DNA of 64,000 nt from Cupriavidus oxalaticus (GTDB taxonomy: Bacteria > Pseudomonadota > Gammaproteobacteria > Burkholderiales > Burkholderiaceae): assembly GCF_016894385.1 (NCBI RefSeq), contig NZ_CP069812.1:3286001-3350000 (forward strand), written 5' to 3'. This document shows, in pieces, positions 1-7,863 of the stretch; within the stretch, counting starts at the first letter, position 1; the number at the start of each line of letters is the position of its first letter. The notes under the pieces were generated by a model. The model saw only the letters and a program-made list of their open reading frames with translations. It was not told the origin of the DNA and searched no databases. The position numbers were made by a program, and so were the translations under genes.

Positions 1-1284
1 GATCTGGGCGATCCGAGACGGGATCGGCGAGCGAAGGCGCTGCTCAAGCGGTTTGCAGCCATGCCAACGGCAAGCATTCCGAGCGCCTGCGACGGCTGGG
101 GCGAGACCATGGCGGCTTACCGCTTTCTCGGCAACGAAGAGATCGAATGGCGAGACCTGATGCAGCCGCATTGGGAGCGTACGGCTGAGCGCATGGGGCA
201 ATTTCCGGTGGTGCTGTGTATTGCCGATACGACCGAACTGGACTTCAACGGTCAGGAGATGGAAGGCGCGGGACCGTTGAGCTACGAAGCGCAGCGAGGG
301 ATCTATCTGCATCCGACCTACGCGGTGACGCCGGATCGGGAGCCATTGGGGGTTGTGGACGCCTGGATGTGGGCACGCGAGCTGCGGGATGCGAACGGAG
401 AGCGCGGCGGCATCAAGGAGAGCGTGCGGTGGATTGAAAGCTATGAACGCGTGGCTGAGCAGGCGGGCACGCTGCCAGAGACCCGCCTGGTCTACGTAAC
501 GGATCGTGAAGGCGACATCGCTGCGCTGATGCAGCGAGCCGAGGAGTTGGGTCATCCTGCAGACTGGTTGATTCGTTCGCAACACAACCGCAGCCTTGGG
601 GCCGAGGGCAAGCTGTGGGAGGCGGTGGAAGCAAGTGAAGCGCTCGGGGAGATTACCTTCATCCTGCCCGGACGTGCCGGCCAGAAGGCACGTGAAGTCA
701 AACAGGAGTTGCGCGCCCAGCGCGTGAGGTTGCCGGGCAAGAACGGTCTGGCGCTCACTTGCCTGGTGGCCCAGGAATGCGGCGCCCCGGCCGGCGTGAA
801 GCCGGTGGTGTGGCGCTTGCTGACTAACCGAGAAGCGCAAGACTTGGATGCGGTGATTGAGCTCATCGACTGGTATCGGGCCAGATGGGAGATCGAGCTG
901 TTCTTCCATGTGTTGAAGAACGCCTGCAAGGTGGAGGCCTTGCAGCTATCGCAGATGGATCGCGTCGAACGGGCGCTGGTGCTGTACATGGTGATCTCAT
1001 GGCGCATTGCGCGGCTGATGCGCCTGGGCAGGACGTGTCCTGATCTTGATGCGTCGCTGTTCTTCGACGCCGATGAGATACGAGGGACCTATCTGCTGTC
1101 GAAGAAGCCGCGGCCCCAGACGCCACCTACGCTCAATCAAATGATTCGCCTGATTGCATCGCTCGGTGGTTTCCTGGGCCGCAGGGGCGATGGTGAACCA
1201 GGCGTCAAAACCATCTGGCTTGGCTTGCAGCAGGTCATGGTCGCCGCTCAAACTTTGCAGGCTTTACGCGCCGAACAGCTGTGA
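1..1284 (+). CDS. IS4-family transposase (Tn5-like), 5' end missing
   Basis: DDE transposase that would cut and rejoin the ends of its own element. The frame is open from base 1 (it reads DLGDPRRDRRAKAL before the Met at 61), so the true start is outside the window; the first in-window ATG is not the start. The N-terminal DNA-binding part (GDPRR..R, then an AYRFL motif) matches Tn5-type transposases. The catalytic core shows D of IADTTELDF, D of YVTDREGDI and the YRARWEIELFFHVLKN region with the conserved Y-R-E signature of IS4. About 427 codons are visible, near the usual 460-480. No internal stop is seen, so the element may be active if the left end is intact. Confidence 0.88.
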   Translation, partial: DLGDPRRDRRAKALLKRFAAMPTASIPSACDGWGETMAAYRFLGNEEIEWRDLMQPHWERTAERMGQFPVVLCIADTTELDFNGQEMEGAGPLSYEAQRGIYLHPTYAVTPDREPLGVVDAWMWARELRDANGERGGIKESVRWIESYERVAEQAGTLPETRLVYVTDREGDIAALMQRAEELGHPADWLIRSQHNRSLGAEGKLWEAVEASEALGEITFILPGRAGQKAREVKQELRAQRVRLPGKNGLALTCLVAQECGAPAGVKPVVWRLLTNREAQDLDAVIELIDWYRARWEIELFFHVLKNACKVEALQLSQMDRVERALVLYMVISWRIARLMRLGRTCPDLDASLFFDADEIRGTYLLSKKPRPQTPPTLNQMIRLIASLGGFLGRRGDGEPGVKTIWLGLQQVMVAAQTLQALRAEQL

Positions 1285-1302
1285 GATCTGTATAACGAGA
1301 TG
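1284..1302. repeat. Right terminal inverted repeat of the IS4-family element
   Basis: Nineteen bases overlapping the transposase stop codon, with 12 or more positions like the Tn5 mosaic end by eye (AGAT.TGTATAA). The partner repeat is off the window. Non-IS sequence begins just after it. Confidence 0.55.
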
Positions 1303-1462
1303 GGCAATCCCAGATCAAGAATATGGTACATCCACATCGGCGGACAAAACCTTCGCCGGAAGGGAGCTTCTTAATCGGTTTCGTCAAAAGGTCGACTTTG
1401 ACACCAAGAAGTTGTTCAAGCTTGGCGACTACTATCGTCAAGTGCCAACCAAGTGAAAGTGA

Positions 1463-2650
1463 ACAGACCTATTTCTGGACGACACTGAAGACGCCGAAGA
1501 CGATCTGGCGCTTGCCGTTCGTGCGTTGGTCGGGTTGGGTGTCCCGTTTGCCGTGGTCTACGATTTGCACGGCAACATGACGGACGCGATGCGCGACGCT
1601 TGCGACCTGACGTTGCCGTGCAAGCTGTATCCGCATACCGACTTCCATGACCGGGGCGTCGAAGCCGTCGAGCTGCTGCTTGAGATGATCCGGGGCGGGC
1701 TCACACCGGTCACCGCAACGCGACGCCTGCCAATGCTGCCGTACATCGTGACGACACAAGACGGGTTCATCCCGGCGGAAGTCAACGACGTTTGCCGGAA
1801 GCTGGCCGCACAGCCCGGCGTCATCGACTGCTCGTGGTTCCACGGTTTCCCCTACGCGGATATCGCGGCCCCCTGCCCGGCGGTCGTGTGCACCACAACC
1901 GGAGACGCCGCGCTTGCGCAGCGTTGCGTCGACGAAGTCGCGCAATGGATCTGGTCGCATCGCGAGGCGTTCCGTCCGACGTTTCCGACCCCCGCACAGG
2001 GCGTCGCCCTTGCCCTGTCCGCGGCAGAGGGGCCTGTCGTGGTCAACGAGTACGCAGACAACCCGGGCGGCGGCACACCCGGAGACGGCACGCATCTGCT
2101 TCGCGCGTTACTGGACGCCAATCCGCCCGCCGGCACGTGCTGTTTCGCGTCGATCAACGATGCTGCCGTTGTTGCACAAGCACAGCGCGCGGGTGTTGGC
2201 GCGACGATGAGGGTCTCGCTGGGCGGCAAGCAAGGCCGCTTCCAGGGCGCGCCGATCGAGGCCGATGCCTATGTGAAATGCATCACGGATGGTCGGTTCG
2301 TGAATCGCCCTGGTTCGATGTTTGAAGGGGTTCACTTCGACTTGGGGGCGATGTGTCGCCTCATCATCAACGGTGTCGATATCATCGTGGCTTCGCGTGC
2401 CGAGCAGATCTATGATGTCGAGCCGTTTGCGATGCACGGGCTGGATGTTACTGGGTACAAGGTCGTTGCGATCAAGGGGGCCAACCATTTCCGTGCCGGT
2501 TATCGGACGGTGGCTAAGCACATCATTTCCGTCGACAGTGAAGGTTTGAGTACGGCTGCGATTGCGTCGTTTCCGCGTGAAAGGCTCGTCGGAGAGTTTT
2601 GGCCCTTGTGGGATGAGGTGCGGTTCGACGGCGGTGCCGATGTCGCATGA
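1463..2650 (+). pseudogene. M81-family metallopeptidase (MlrC-like), N-terminally truncated
   Basis: Homologue of microcystinase C / DUF1485 proteins, zinc peptidases usually near 500 aa. The reading frame opens after a TGA at 1460-1462 and has only a TTG (1526) as a possible start, giving about 374-395 aa. The metal-site region YDLHGN (DxH), PHTD and HGFPYADI is present, followed by the MlrC C-terminal domain with NEYADNPGGGTPGDGT. The first roughly 110 residues of the family, expected to complete the active-site domain, are absent. The truncation lies about 160 bp from the IS end at 1302, so insertion followed by deletion is likely. The frame is otherwise undamaged through the TGA at 2650, so recent loss is probable. 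Confidence 0.75.
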
Positions 2651-2684
2651 CGACGGGAGCCAACGGCTGGGGCGACGTGGGGCG

Positions 2685-3335
2685 CTAGGCTCCCGATCTC
2701 GGACAGTAGTAAGGATGAGTCGTCGATTGGGCACGGCGGCCATTGCCCAGTGTGGCGCCGAATATCTCCGGGCTGCGCTTATGAAAGGCGAATATTGCGC
2801 GGTCCAATTCGCGGAGAGTCCACCTGTTCAGCACCACTTGCGTCGAGATGAGGTACTCGCGAAATCGATAGTAGTTGTTCACACTGAAGGATTTCCCGAG
2901 GTCGGCGCCAAGATAGCGGAGCGCTTCCAGGGTTCGAATGTCGAAAATCGGGTAGGTGTCCGGATAGATGAAATGCAGAATTGTTGATCCAACGCGCTCT
3001 CGAACCCCCGGCAATTTGCAGATGGCGTCCAGTCGATCATCCCCGTGCATTGAGAGACAGTCCCTCACGGTCTCGATGTAGAGACCGTAGTTCCACCAGT
3101 GCACATAACCTTTGGTGCGGGCGGATTTCCAATTAAGTATCCGCTTGAGGGTCCCTTCCCTTATGGCATCAATGGAATCGACGTCCTTGCGTACTGCTTG
3201 GATGAGGGACTGGTATTCCGCTTCATCGTGCGCGATCGCGTCATACTGAGGCTCCCACAACTGGACAAAAACGTCATCGAAAAGCAGCGCATCAATCAGG
3301 TCGAACATGGAAGCTCGCAGGTGGTTCGGCTGCAC
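2685..3335 (-). CDS. Hypothetical protein with helix-hairpin-helix glycosylase-like motif
   Basis: Unnamed family. The 216-aa product carries a segment near residue 108, KLPGVRERVGSTILHFIYPD, that resembles the helix-hairpin-helix and catalytic-aspartate region of HhH DNA glycosylases (LPGVG..A..IL, then YPIFDIRT with a conserved D). The N-terminal half is mostly helical with no recognised domain. A Met at 3308 (MFDLIDALLF) may be the real start. The gene stands alone, convergent with the broken M81 gene. Role unknown; base-excision repair or a nuclease is possible from the motif only. Confidence 0.6.
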   Translation of the reverse strand: MQPNHLRASMFDLIDALLFDDVFVQLWEPQYDAIAHDEAEYQSLIQAVRKDVDSIDAIREGTLKRILNWKSARTKGYVHWWNYGLYIETVRDCLSMHGDDRLDAICKLPGVRERVGSTILHFIYPDTYPIFDIRTLEALRYLGADLGKSFSVNNYYRFREYLISTQVVLNRWTLRELDRAIFAFHKRSPEIFGATLGNGRRAQSTTHPYYCPRSGA

Positions 3336-3571
3336 AATCCTTTCCTGGACTCAGGCATATGTCTGTGCGTTGGCGAACGCCTGCTGAGCCTTGATGACCT
3401 TACGACCACGGCATGGATTGAGCGGGGGTCAGCTAGGTCATCAGGCCTGGCTCAATCCCCGTTCCGTCATATGGAGGATTCCCTCCCCTGCCCAAGCAAT
3501 CGTCAACCGTAACCACGACCCCTCGCAAGACCACCGGTCGGCTGGGGGAACGCGCTCGACGGAGGCCATTC

Positions 3572-4417
3572 ATGTCTGTAGCAGCCATTTGCAGAGAACA
3601 ACAGGAGTGGGCAGCGAACCGGGGCATCGCCTTTGATGCACGCGGTTATGTCCCCAATCTGGACCTCAATCTGATGCGGCCACTCTCGCCAGCAACACTT
3701 GCGGCGTTTGCAAACGGCGACGGTGGCGAACTGATGGAGCGTGGTGACAAGCCAGCAAAGATGCGAGCCCTGCATTCGTCCTCTGCGCTGGCCGCGAACA
3801 TTTTCGATTTCTGGACCGATTGCGCCGATGCCACGCCATTGATGAATGCGCTGGCGCTGCCCTCCTGCCCCACCGCAGCGCTATTCGAATCCAAACTGTC
3901 CACGGGAGTCGACAGTCACGCCAATCTGAATGTGTGCCTACCACTTGCGAACGGCATCATGGCCGGCTTGGAGAGCAAGTTCACGGAGTGGCTGCGCGGC
4001 AAGGCAACGCTGGCGGGCGAGGCGTTCAGGCCGCCATACCTTGCGCAGGGGCGCAGCCGCTGGGAAGAGGTCGGGTTGCCGAGGGCACAGGCGCTAGCGG
4101 AAGCCCTGCAAGCGGGCCGGGAGGCCTTCCGGCACATTGGCGCGCCGCAGCTACTCAAGCATGCCCTTGCGCTGGCCCGTCAGTACGAAAGCCGTTGGCT
4201 ACTCCGGTATGTGTATTTCGATTGGCCAGGACCACACGGGGAACGTCATCGGGATGAGATCCGGAGGTTCCATGAGCTGGTTGGCGATGAACTGAAGTTC
4301 AAAGCCATCAGTTACCAAGCGATCTTCGGGGAGCTTTGTTCGGCTAGGCGGCCACGATGGCCTGGCACACGAGCGCGACGTCGTTGGAGGAAGGAGTTTC
4401 GCTGTCCGATGTCATAG
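3572..4417 (+). CDS. PGN_0703-like putative restriction endonuclease, C-terminus disrupted
   Basis: The product resembles a family annotated as PGN_0703-type putative restriction endonucleases. The signature block ANIFDFWTDCADATPLMNAL, then FESKLSTGVDSHANLNV and GLESKFTEW (an E-x-K of PD-(D/E)xK nucleases) occupies residues 70-140; the aspartate expected before it is not obvious. A ribosome site GGAGG precedes ATG 3572. After YQAIFGELC (about residue 250) the sequence turns into Arg-rich residues unlike the family, which suggests a frameshift or junction near 4340. Probably non-functional or altered at its end. No methyltransferase partner is present. Confidence 0.6.
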   Translation: MSVAAICREQQEWAANRGIAFDARGYVPNLDLNLMRPLSPATLAAFANGDGGELMERGDKPAKMRALHSSSALAANIFDFWTDCADATPLMNALALPSCPTAALFESKLSTGVDSHANLNVCLPLANGIMAGLESKFTEWLRGKATLAGEAFRPPYLAQGRSRWEEVGLPRAQALAEALQAGREAFRHIGAPQLLKHALALARQYESRWLLRYVYFDWPGPHGERHRDEIRRFHELVGDELKFKAISYQAIFGELCSARRPRWPGTRARRRWRKEFRCPMS

Positions 4418-4503
4418 CTTATGCGGTCAGTCTCATGAATCGTTCAATGGAGCCGGATGAGTATATGGACGCAATTTCAACGGCCACTTTAGGATTTGAC
4501 TGA
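4357..4503 (+). pseudogene. Short coding remnant, 48 codons
   Basis: A 48-codon frame overlapping the end of the endonuclease-like gene in another frame. It reads as a normal protein tail (SLEEGVSLSDVIAYAVSLMN, later PDEYMDAISTATLGFD) and has an in-frame stop TAG just upstream at 4345. It looks like the C-terminal end of a gene whose front has been lost. Family not recognised. Confidence 0.35.
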
Positions 4504-4571
4504 TTGTTTCCATACCGCACGGCTAGTTCCATGTCTTGGTGGCGACCTGCCATACTCATGGAACACGGAAA

Positions 4572-4679
4572 ATGGCCTCAATCAGAAACGATAACCTTCA
4601 TCTTGAGAGGTCGAAGGACCTCTACCCTGCGCCGATCTTGGCATACGTTCGTTCCGACGCTGAGGGCGCGCCATGGTGA
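4572..4679 (+). CDS. Small 35-aa protein coupled to the PAAR gene
   Basis: ATG 4572 to TGA 4677-4679, 35 residues, beginning MASIRNDNLHLERSKDLYPA. It overlaps the start of the PAAR gene by 7 bases (ATGGTGA), so ribosomes finishing it could restart on the PAAR ORF. It may be a genuine short leader protein or the tail of a lost upstream type VI gene. No family recognised. Confidence 0.35.
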   Translation: MASIRNDNLHLERSKDLYPAPILAYVRSDAEGAPW

Positions 4680-5227
4680 CCCGAACCTATCTGGTTAGGG
4701 GCGACAAAGCCGACAACGGTGCTGTCATCGTTGGCGGCAGCAGTTCCTACTCCTGGCACAGCAAGCCAGTTGCCCGTGAAGGCGACGCCGTCTACTGCCC
4801 TGTATGCAAGCGCCCGGGCGTGATTGTCTGTGTCGGTCCGCGCATCCCCTCTACAGATAGGCGCAAGGAAGTGGCCCTCAGCGGAGACATCTGTGCATGC
4901 GGTTGCCGACCAGCGCCTGTCTTTCATGCCTCGCGTCCGTTCACGATGACTATCACCGCGGACCACATTGCGAAGCTGCGCGTCGCTGCGCCCAGCGGCT
5001 TTGCTGCGACCACGCAGGCGTTGCACTCAGGCGAGACCCCCAGCTACGACCAGCGCATCCAGTTGCTGGATGAAGCCAGCGGGCAGCCCTTGGTGAATTG
5101 GCGGTATCGCCTGACCGGCGAGACCGGCACCCATGAAGGCCGCACCGACAGCGACGGCTTCACTACTCCTGTAGTCGCGGATCGCGCAGCGACGGTGAGG
5201 CTTGAGGTCTTTGGGGAGGATGCGTAA
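4673..5227 (+). CDS. PAAR-domain protein (type VI secretion spike tip)
   Basis: PAAR proteins cap the VgrG spike and carry effectors on the type VI secretion needle. The first 90 residues are a PAAR fold: VRGDKADNGAVIVGG, then AREGDAVYCPVC, and a second cysteine cluster ICACGC, with the terminal APVFHASRPF segment. The C-terminal half (residues 95-184) contains a beta-rich YDQRIQLLDEASGQPL block like the carboxypeptidase-regulatory or immunoglobulin-like linkers that bind cargo. It lies 2 bp before the hydrolase gene, so the pair is likely delivered together. No other type VI genes are in the window, so this is an orphan cassette. Confidence 0.8.
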   Translation: MVTRTYLVRGDKADNGAVIVGGSSSYSWHSKPVAREGDAVYCPVCKRPGVIVCVGPRIPSTDRRKEVALSGDICACGCRPAPVFHASRPFTMTITADHIAKLRVAAPSGFAATTQALHSGETPSYDQRIQLLDEASGQPLVNWRYRLTGETGTHEGRTDSDGFTTPVVADRAATVRLEVFGEDA

Positions 5228-5229
5228 CC

Positions 5230-5917
5230 ATGCAACCGATCAAGACTGTCAACGTCCGGCTGACGCCGGTTTCGGATAGGGAACCAGTCAAGGTGTACCT
5301 GTTGCGGCCGCGGGGTACCTTGTATTGGGGTGGCGCTGGGCTGGATGGCAGCTATATCCCGCCGACGGCCAAGGCGTTTCAGGGTGCCGGCATAAAGTCG
5401 TTTAGTCTCGGCCTGACCAACTCGGCAACACGGACAGTTCTCGGCGAGCGTGGAATGTTGGTCGATGCTATTCGTGCCGGACTCACTATCCGCTATGAGG
5501 ACGATGCGGAATGGGTTATTGCCTCTGGCATGTCAGCGGAGGCGCCGCAGTTCAACCTGATCGGATTATTCCTACGGTTCATTGCTTGCAGCACAGACCG
5601 CCAACTACTACGCCAACCAAGGGCATACTGTTGACCATCTGGTGCTGATCGGCTCGCCGATCGATGCGACATTCCTGGACAAACTGCGAAAGCATCGCCA
5701 CATCGGCAAAGTTGTCGTTATTGACCTGACGGTACATGGGGACCCGATCTACGCGGGTATATCGCAATTGGCTCTTGCGGCAGCAACGCCACAGCTCGCG
5801 CATCAGATGTCGGCTGGGAATGGTGAGGGCCATTTCTATTATGCACACATGGTTCCGGACTTGCCGCGCAGGCTGCAGGCGCTGGCCGCTCGGGTCGTGG
5901 CTGAGGGGGTGAGGTAA
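5230..5917 (+). pseudogene. Alpha/beta-hydrolase (lipase-like) T6SS effector, frameshifted
   Basis: Two frames that join into one protein of about 228 aa. Frame one (5230-) runs to NLIG at 5565; frame two resumes at 5567 with YSYGSLLAAQTANYY. One extra base near 5563-5569 splits the nucleophile elbow G-Y-S-Y-G, so the Ser falls just after the shift. The reconstructed triad would be this Ser, Asp in VHGDPIYAG and His in HFYYAH. As written, the first frame runs on to 5634 in the wrong frame and cannot make a working enzyme. The family is known for type VI phospholipase/thioesterase effectors, which fits the PAAR neighbour. A sequencing error is an alternative cause. Confidence 0.7.
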
Positions 5918-6240
5918 TGGTTCTGCGCTGGTTATTCCTGCTGCCTTCCGTCTTGCTGCCTGCTTCGCTTATCGGGCTAAGCCTCTTTCACATAGTTGCT
6001 GCGCCAACACGGGACGATATGTTCGTTGGCTATGCGGGGGTTGTGTCAGCTGCGGTGCTTCTGGCTGACCTGATCCTTGTGCTGGTATGGCTTGGGGCGT
6101 TGGGATACTTGCTGTGGATCAGTCCCGACCAGCGTCGCTCATTACTGATGATGGCCGGGATGACCGTTTTGGCCTCCATTGCATGTTATGCCCTGGACAC
6201 CAGGGTGATTCGAGCCATGTTCTCAGCGGCCGCGGCGTGA
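5917..6240 (+). CDS. Small membrane protein, possible immunity protein
   Basis: A 107-aa protein with about three membrane segments (residues 5-27, 37-68 and 76-95). Its start ATG overlaps the effector stop (TAATG), so the two are translationally coupled. In T6SS lipase modules the gene after the effector commonly encodes an immunity factor at the target membrane; this role is inferred only from position and topology. No family recognised. Confidence 0.5.
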   Translation: MVLRWLFLLPSVLLPASLIGLSLFHIVAAPTRDDMFVGYAGVVSAAVLLADLILVLVWLGALGYLLWISPDQRRSLLMMAGMTVLASIACYALDTRVIRAMFSAAAA

Positions 6241-6420
6241 CGCACGCATTGCGGTAGCACCATGACGGAGGGATGTTCCTCCAATGCGGCGAACTCTCAG
6301 GATTCTGGAGCCGGCGATATCAGCCACCTTGGCGGAGCAGTCCGCGATCTCCTGGGACGGGATGAAAGGGTCCCCTTTCTCCCGTCGGCCTGCCGTGCCA
6401 GTCAGTATCGCCCGCCCCTA

Positions 6421-7638
6421 TCACGCACCCGCAAGCGTCCTGGGCATCCCCGCTCCCGAGTACGCACTCAGGTTGTGCTGATAAGTCGTCTCCCCCTTGA
6501 GCGCCGCGATCTGCTGATCGAACGCCGCCAGCGTGGCGGCGATCTTGCCCTGCCGGACCTCGGGGTCGCTCCGCTCAAGCAGGCGCTGGTAGCGGTTCGA
6601 ATTGGCGAAGACCGGCATCAGCCCGCTCCACCAGTTGCGTTGCACTCCCAGCTTGTCGGCAAAGTCATCGCCATGGAACAGCCGGCAGAAAGCGTGCATC
6701 AGACCCACCGCCGCGTCTGCGGGCATGCCCAGGGCAGGCCCCAGGCGTTGGGCGGCCGCATCCAGCATCTTGGCCGTCAGCGTGGCGGCGGCCTGATCGG
6801 GCTCGCCGGCGGCGGCATCGATCAGCGCCAGCATTTCCGCGCCGGACGCCTGGTCGGTCACCCGGCGGTAGTAGCGGTCTTCAATCCCCAGCAAGTGGGC
6901 CACCAGTTGCCACACGTGGTAGAGGTCGCGAAACTCGTCGGCATCAAATTCAATGCCAATCTTCTCCAACGCGTTGAAGGGCACGTAGGTGAAATCCAGC
7001 CATGTGCGCAACATATCGAGCTGGCTGATGGGCATGCCGCGTTGCGTGGTGTCCCATCCGCGCGCCAGCAAGCCGGCCCGGACGCGGGCGTGCAGAATGC
7101 GAACCTGCAAGGTATGGATATAGCCCTGCGCGCCGGCTGCCAGGCCGCCCGGGCGCAGCGTCTGCTGCTGCCAGACGGCCGTTTCCAGCAGGCGCCGCGG
7201 AGATTGCGCATCCAGGTTGCCGGTGGCCATCAATACGCTGGCAATGGCCGGAGAACTATAGGTATGCGCCAGCGACCCCGGGCCAAGCGAGATACTCGTC
7301 CACAGCGCGCCAATGCTCAGATAGGCTTCGCCCCCGCGCCGTATGCGTTCGGGATCCACCCACGGCGGCATCGACTCGGCCTGCCAGAGAAAGGTGTCGA
7401 TGGCCTCGGGCGGGCTCGACAGGCTTGCGCGCCCTTCCCGCAGGCCCGCTTGCAAGATCGCCGGATGGCCGGCCTGTCCGCTGTTCAGTGCGGCGATGGC
7501 CGCATCGGCCAGCGGATCGGCGCTGGCGGCCATTTCCATCACCAGCGCCGTGGCTTCGGCGCCGAAACGCGCCGCAAGCGCGGCCTGGTCAATTGCACGG
7601 CCCGGCAACGCGGGGGACAGCCTGCCATCATGCGACAT
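6421..7638 (-). CDS. Oxygenase MpaB-family / DUF2236 protein
   Basis: Member of DUF2236, the family that includes latex-clearing protein Lcp and fungal MpaB, which are heme-dependent oxygenases in the characterised cases. The 405-aa product has the characteristic central block: WVDPERIRRGGEAYLSIG, then SLAHTYSSPAIASVL and the histidine-bearing LQVRILHARVR, followed by YVPFNALEKIGIEF. No signal peptide is evident. The gene is divergent from a TetR regulator, with a 28-bp palindrome between them, so it is likely the repressor's target. The substrate cannot be told from sequence. Confidence 0.78.
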   Translation of the reverse strand: MSHDGRLSPALPGRAIDQAALAARFGAEATALVMEMAASADPLADAAIAALNSGQAGHPAILQAGLREGRASLSSPPEAIDTFLWQAESMPPWVDPERIRRGGEAYLSIGALWTSISLGPGSLAHTYSSPAIASVLMATGNLDAQSPRRLLETAVWQQQTLRPGGLAAGAQGYIHTLQVRILHARVRAGLLARGWDTTQRGMPISQLDMLRTWLDFTYVPFNALEKIGIEFDADEFRDLYHVWQLVAHLLGIEDRYYRRVTDQASGAEMLALIDAAAGEPDQAAATLTAKMLDAAAQRLGPALGMPADAAVGLMHAFCRLFHGDDFADKLGVQRNWWSGLMPVFANSNRYQRLLERSDPEVRQGKIAATLAAFDQQIAALKGETTYQHNLSAYSGAGMPRTLAGA

Positions 7639-7724
7639 TCGGGTCTCCTGGATCGGCGGGAGAGCTGCATGCAGCCCTCTTATAATTCTTGGCCAAATGG
7701 ACGGGTCGTTCTATAACGAGAGCG

Positions 7725-7752
7725 ATAAAGGAAACGACATCGTTTCCTTTAT
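7725..7752. promoter_or_regulatory. Perfect palindromic operator, probably for the TetR regulator
   Basis: ATAAAGGAAACGA, then CA, then its exact reverse complement TCGTTTCCTTTAT: two 13-bp arms with a 2-bp centre. It lies in the 225-bp gap between the divergent DUF2236 and TetR genes, where a TetR dimer would bind to control both. The exact symmetry and position are seen; the protein match is inferred. Confidence 0.65.
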
Positions 7753-7863
7753 AGGGCGCCCGATGCCGATGCGCAAGTCCATGCTTTCCCTATGCGCAGA
7801 TGCGGGCCCGCATCTGCCGTGGCACTCACCCAACCAGGCCCGACAGCGGAGAACAGTATTGCA

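Larger units (their letters stand above)
1..1302 (+). mobile_element. IS4-family (Tn5/IS50-like) insertion sequence, right part
   Basis: The 3' portion of an insertion sequence; its left end lies before the window. It consists of the transposase gene and a right terminal repeat at 1284-1302. The terminal 19 bases, AGATCTGTATAACGAGATG, resemble the Tn5 mosaic end (AGATGTGTATAAGAGACAG from memory), and the transposase stop codon TGA (1282-1284) touches the repeat, as in compact IS elements. The exact right boundary and any target duplication cannot be confirmed without the left end. Confidence 0.75.

Noticed and set aside
4504-4698. A 64-codon plus-strand frame
   Set aside because: Overlaps the better-looking 35-residue ORF and PAAR start in another frame and has unprotein-like composition.
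7705-7722. Sequence CTATAACGAG near the TetR operator resembling the IS end
   Set aside because: Ten bases only, with no transposase or repeat partner; likely chance.
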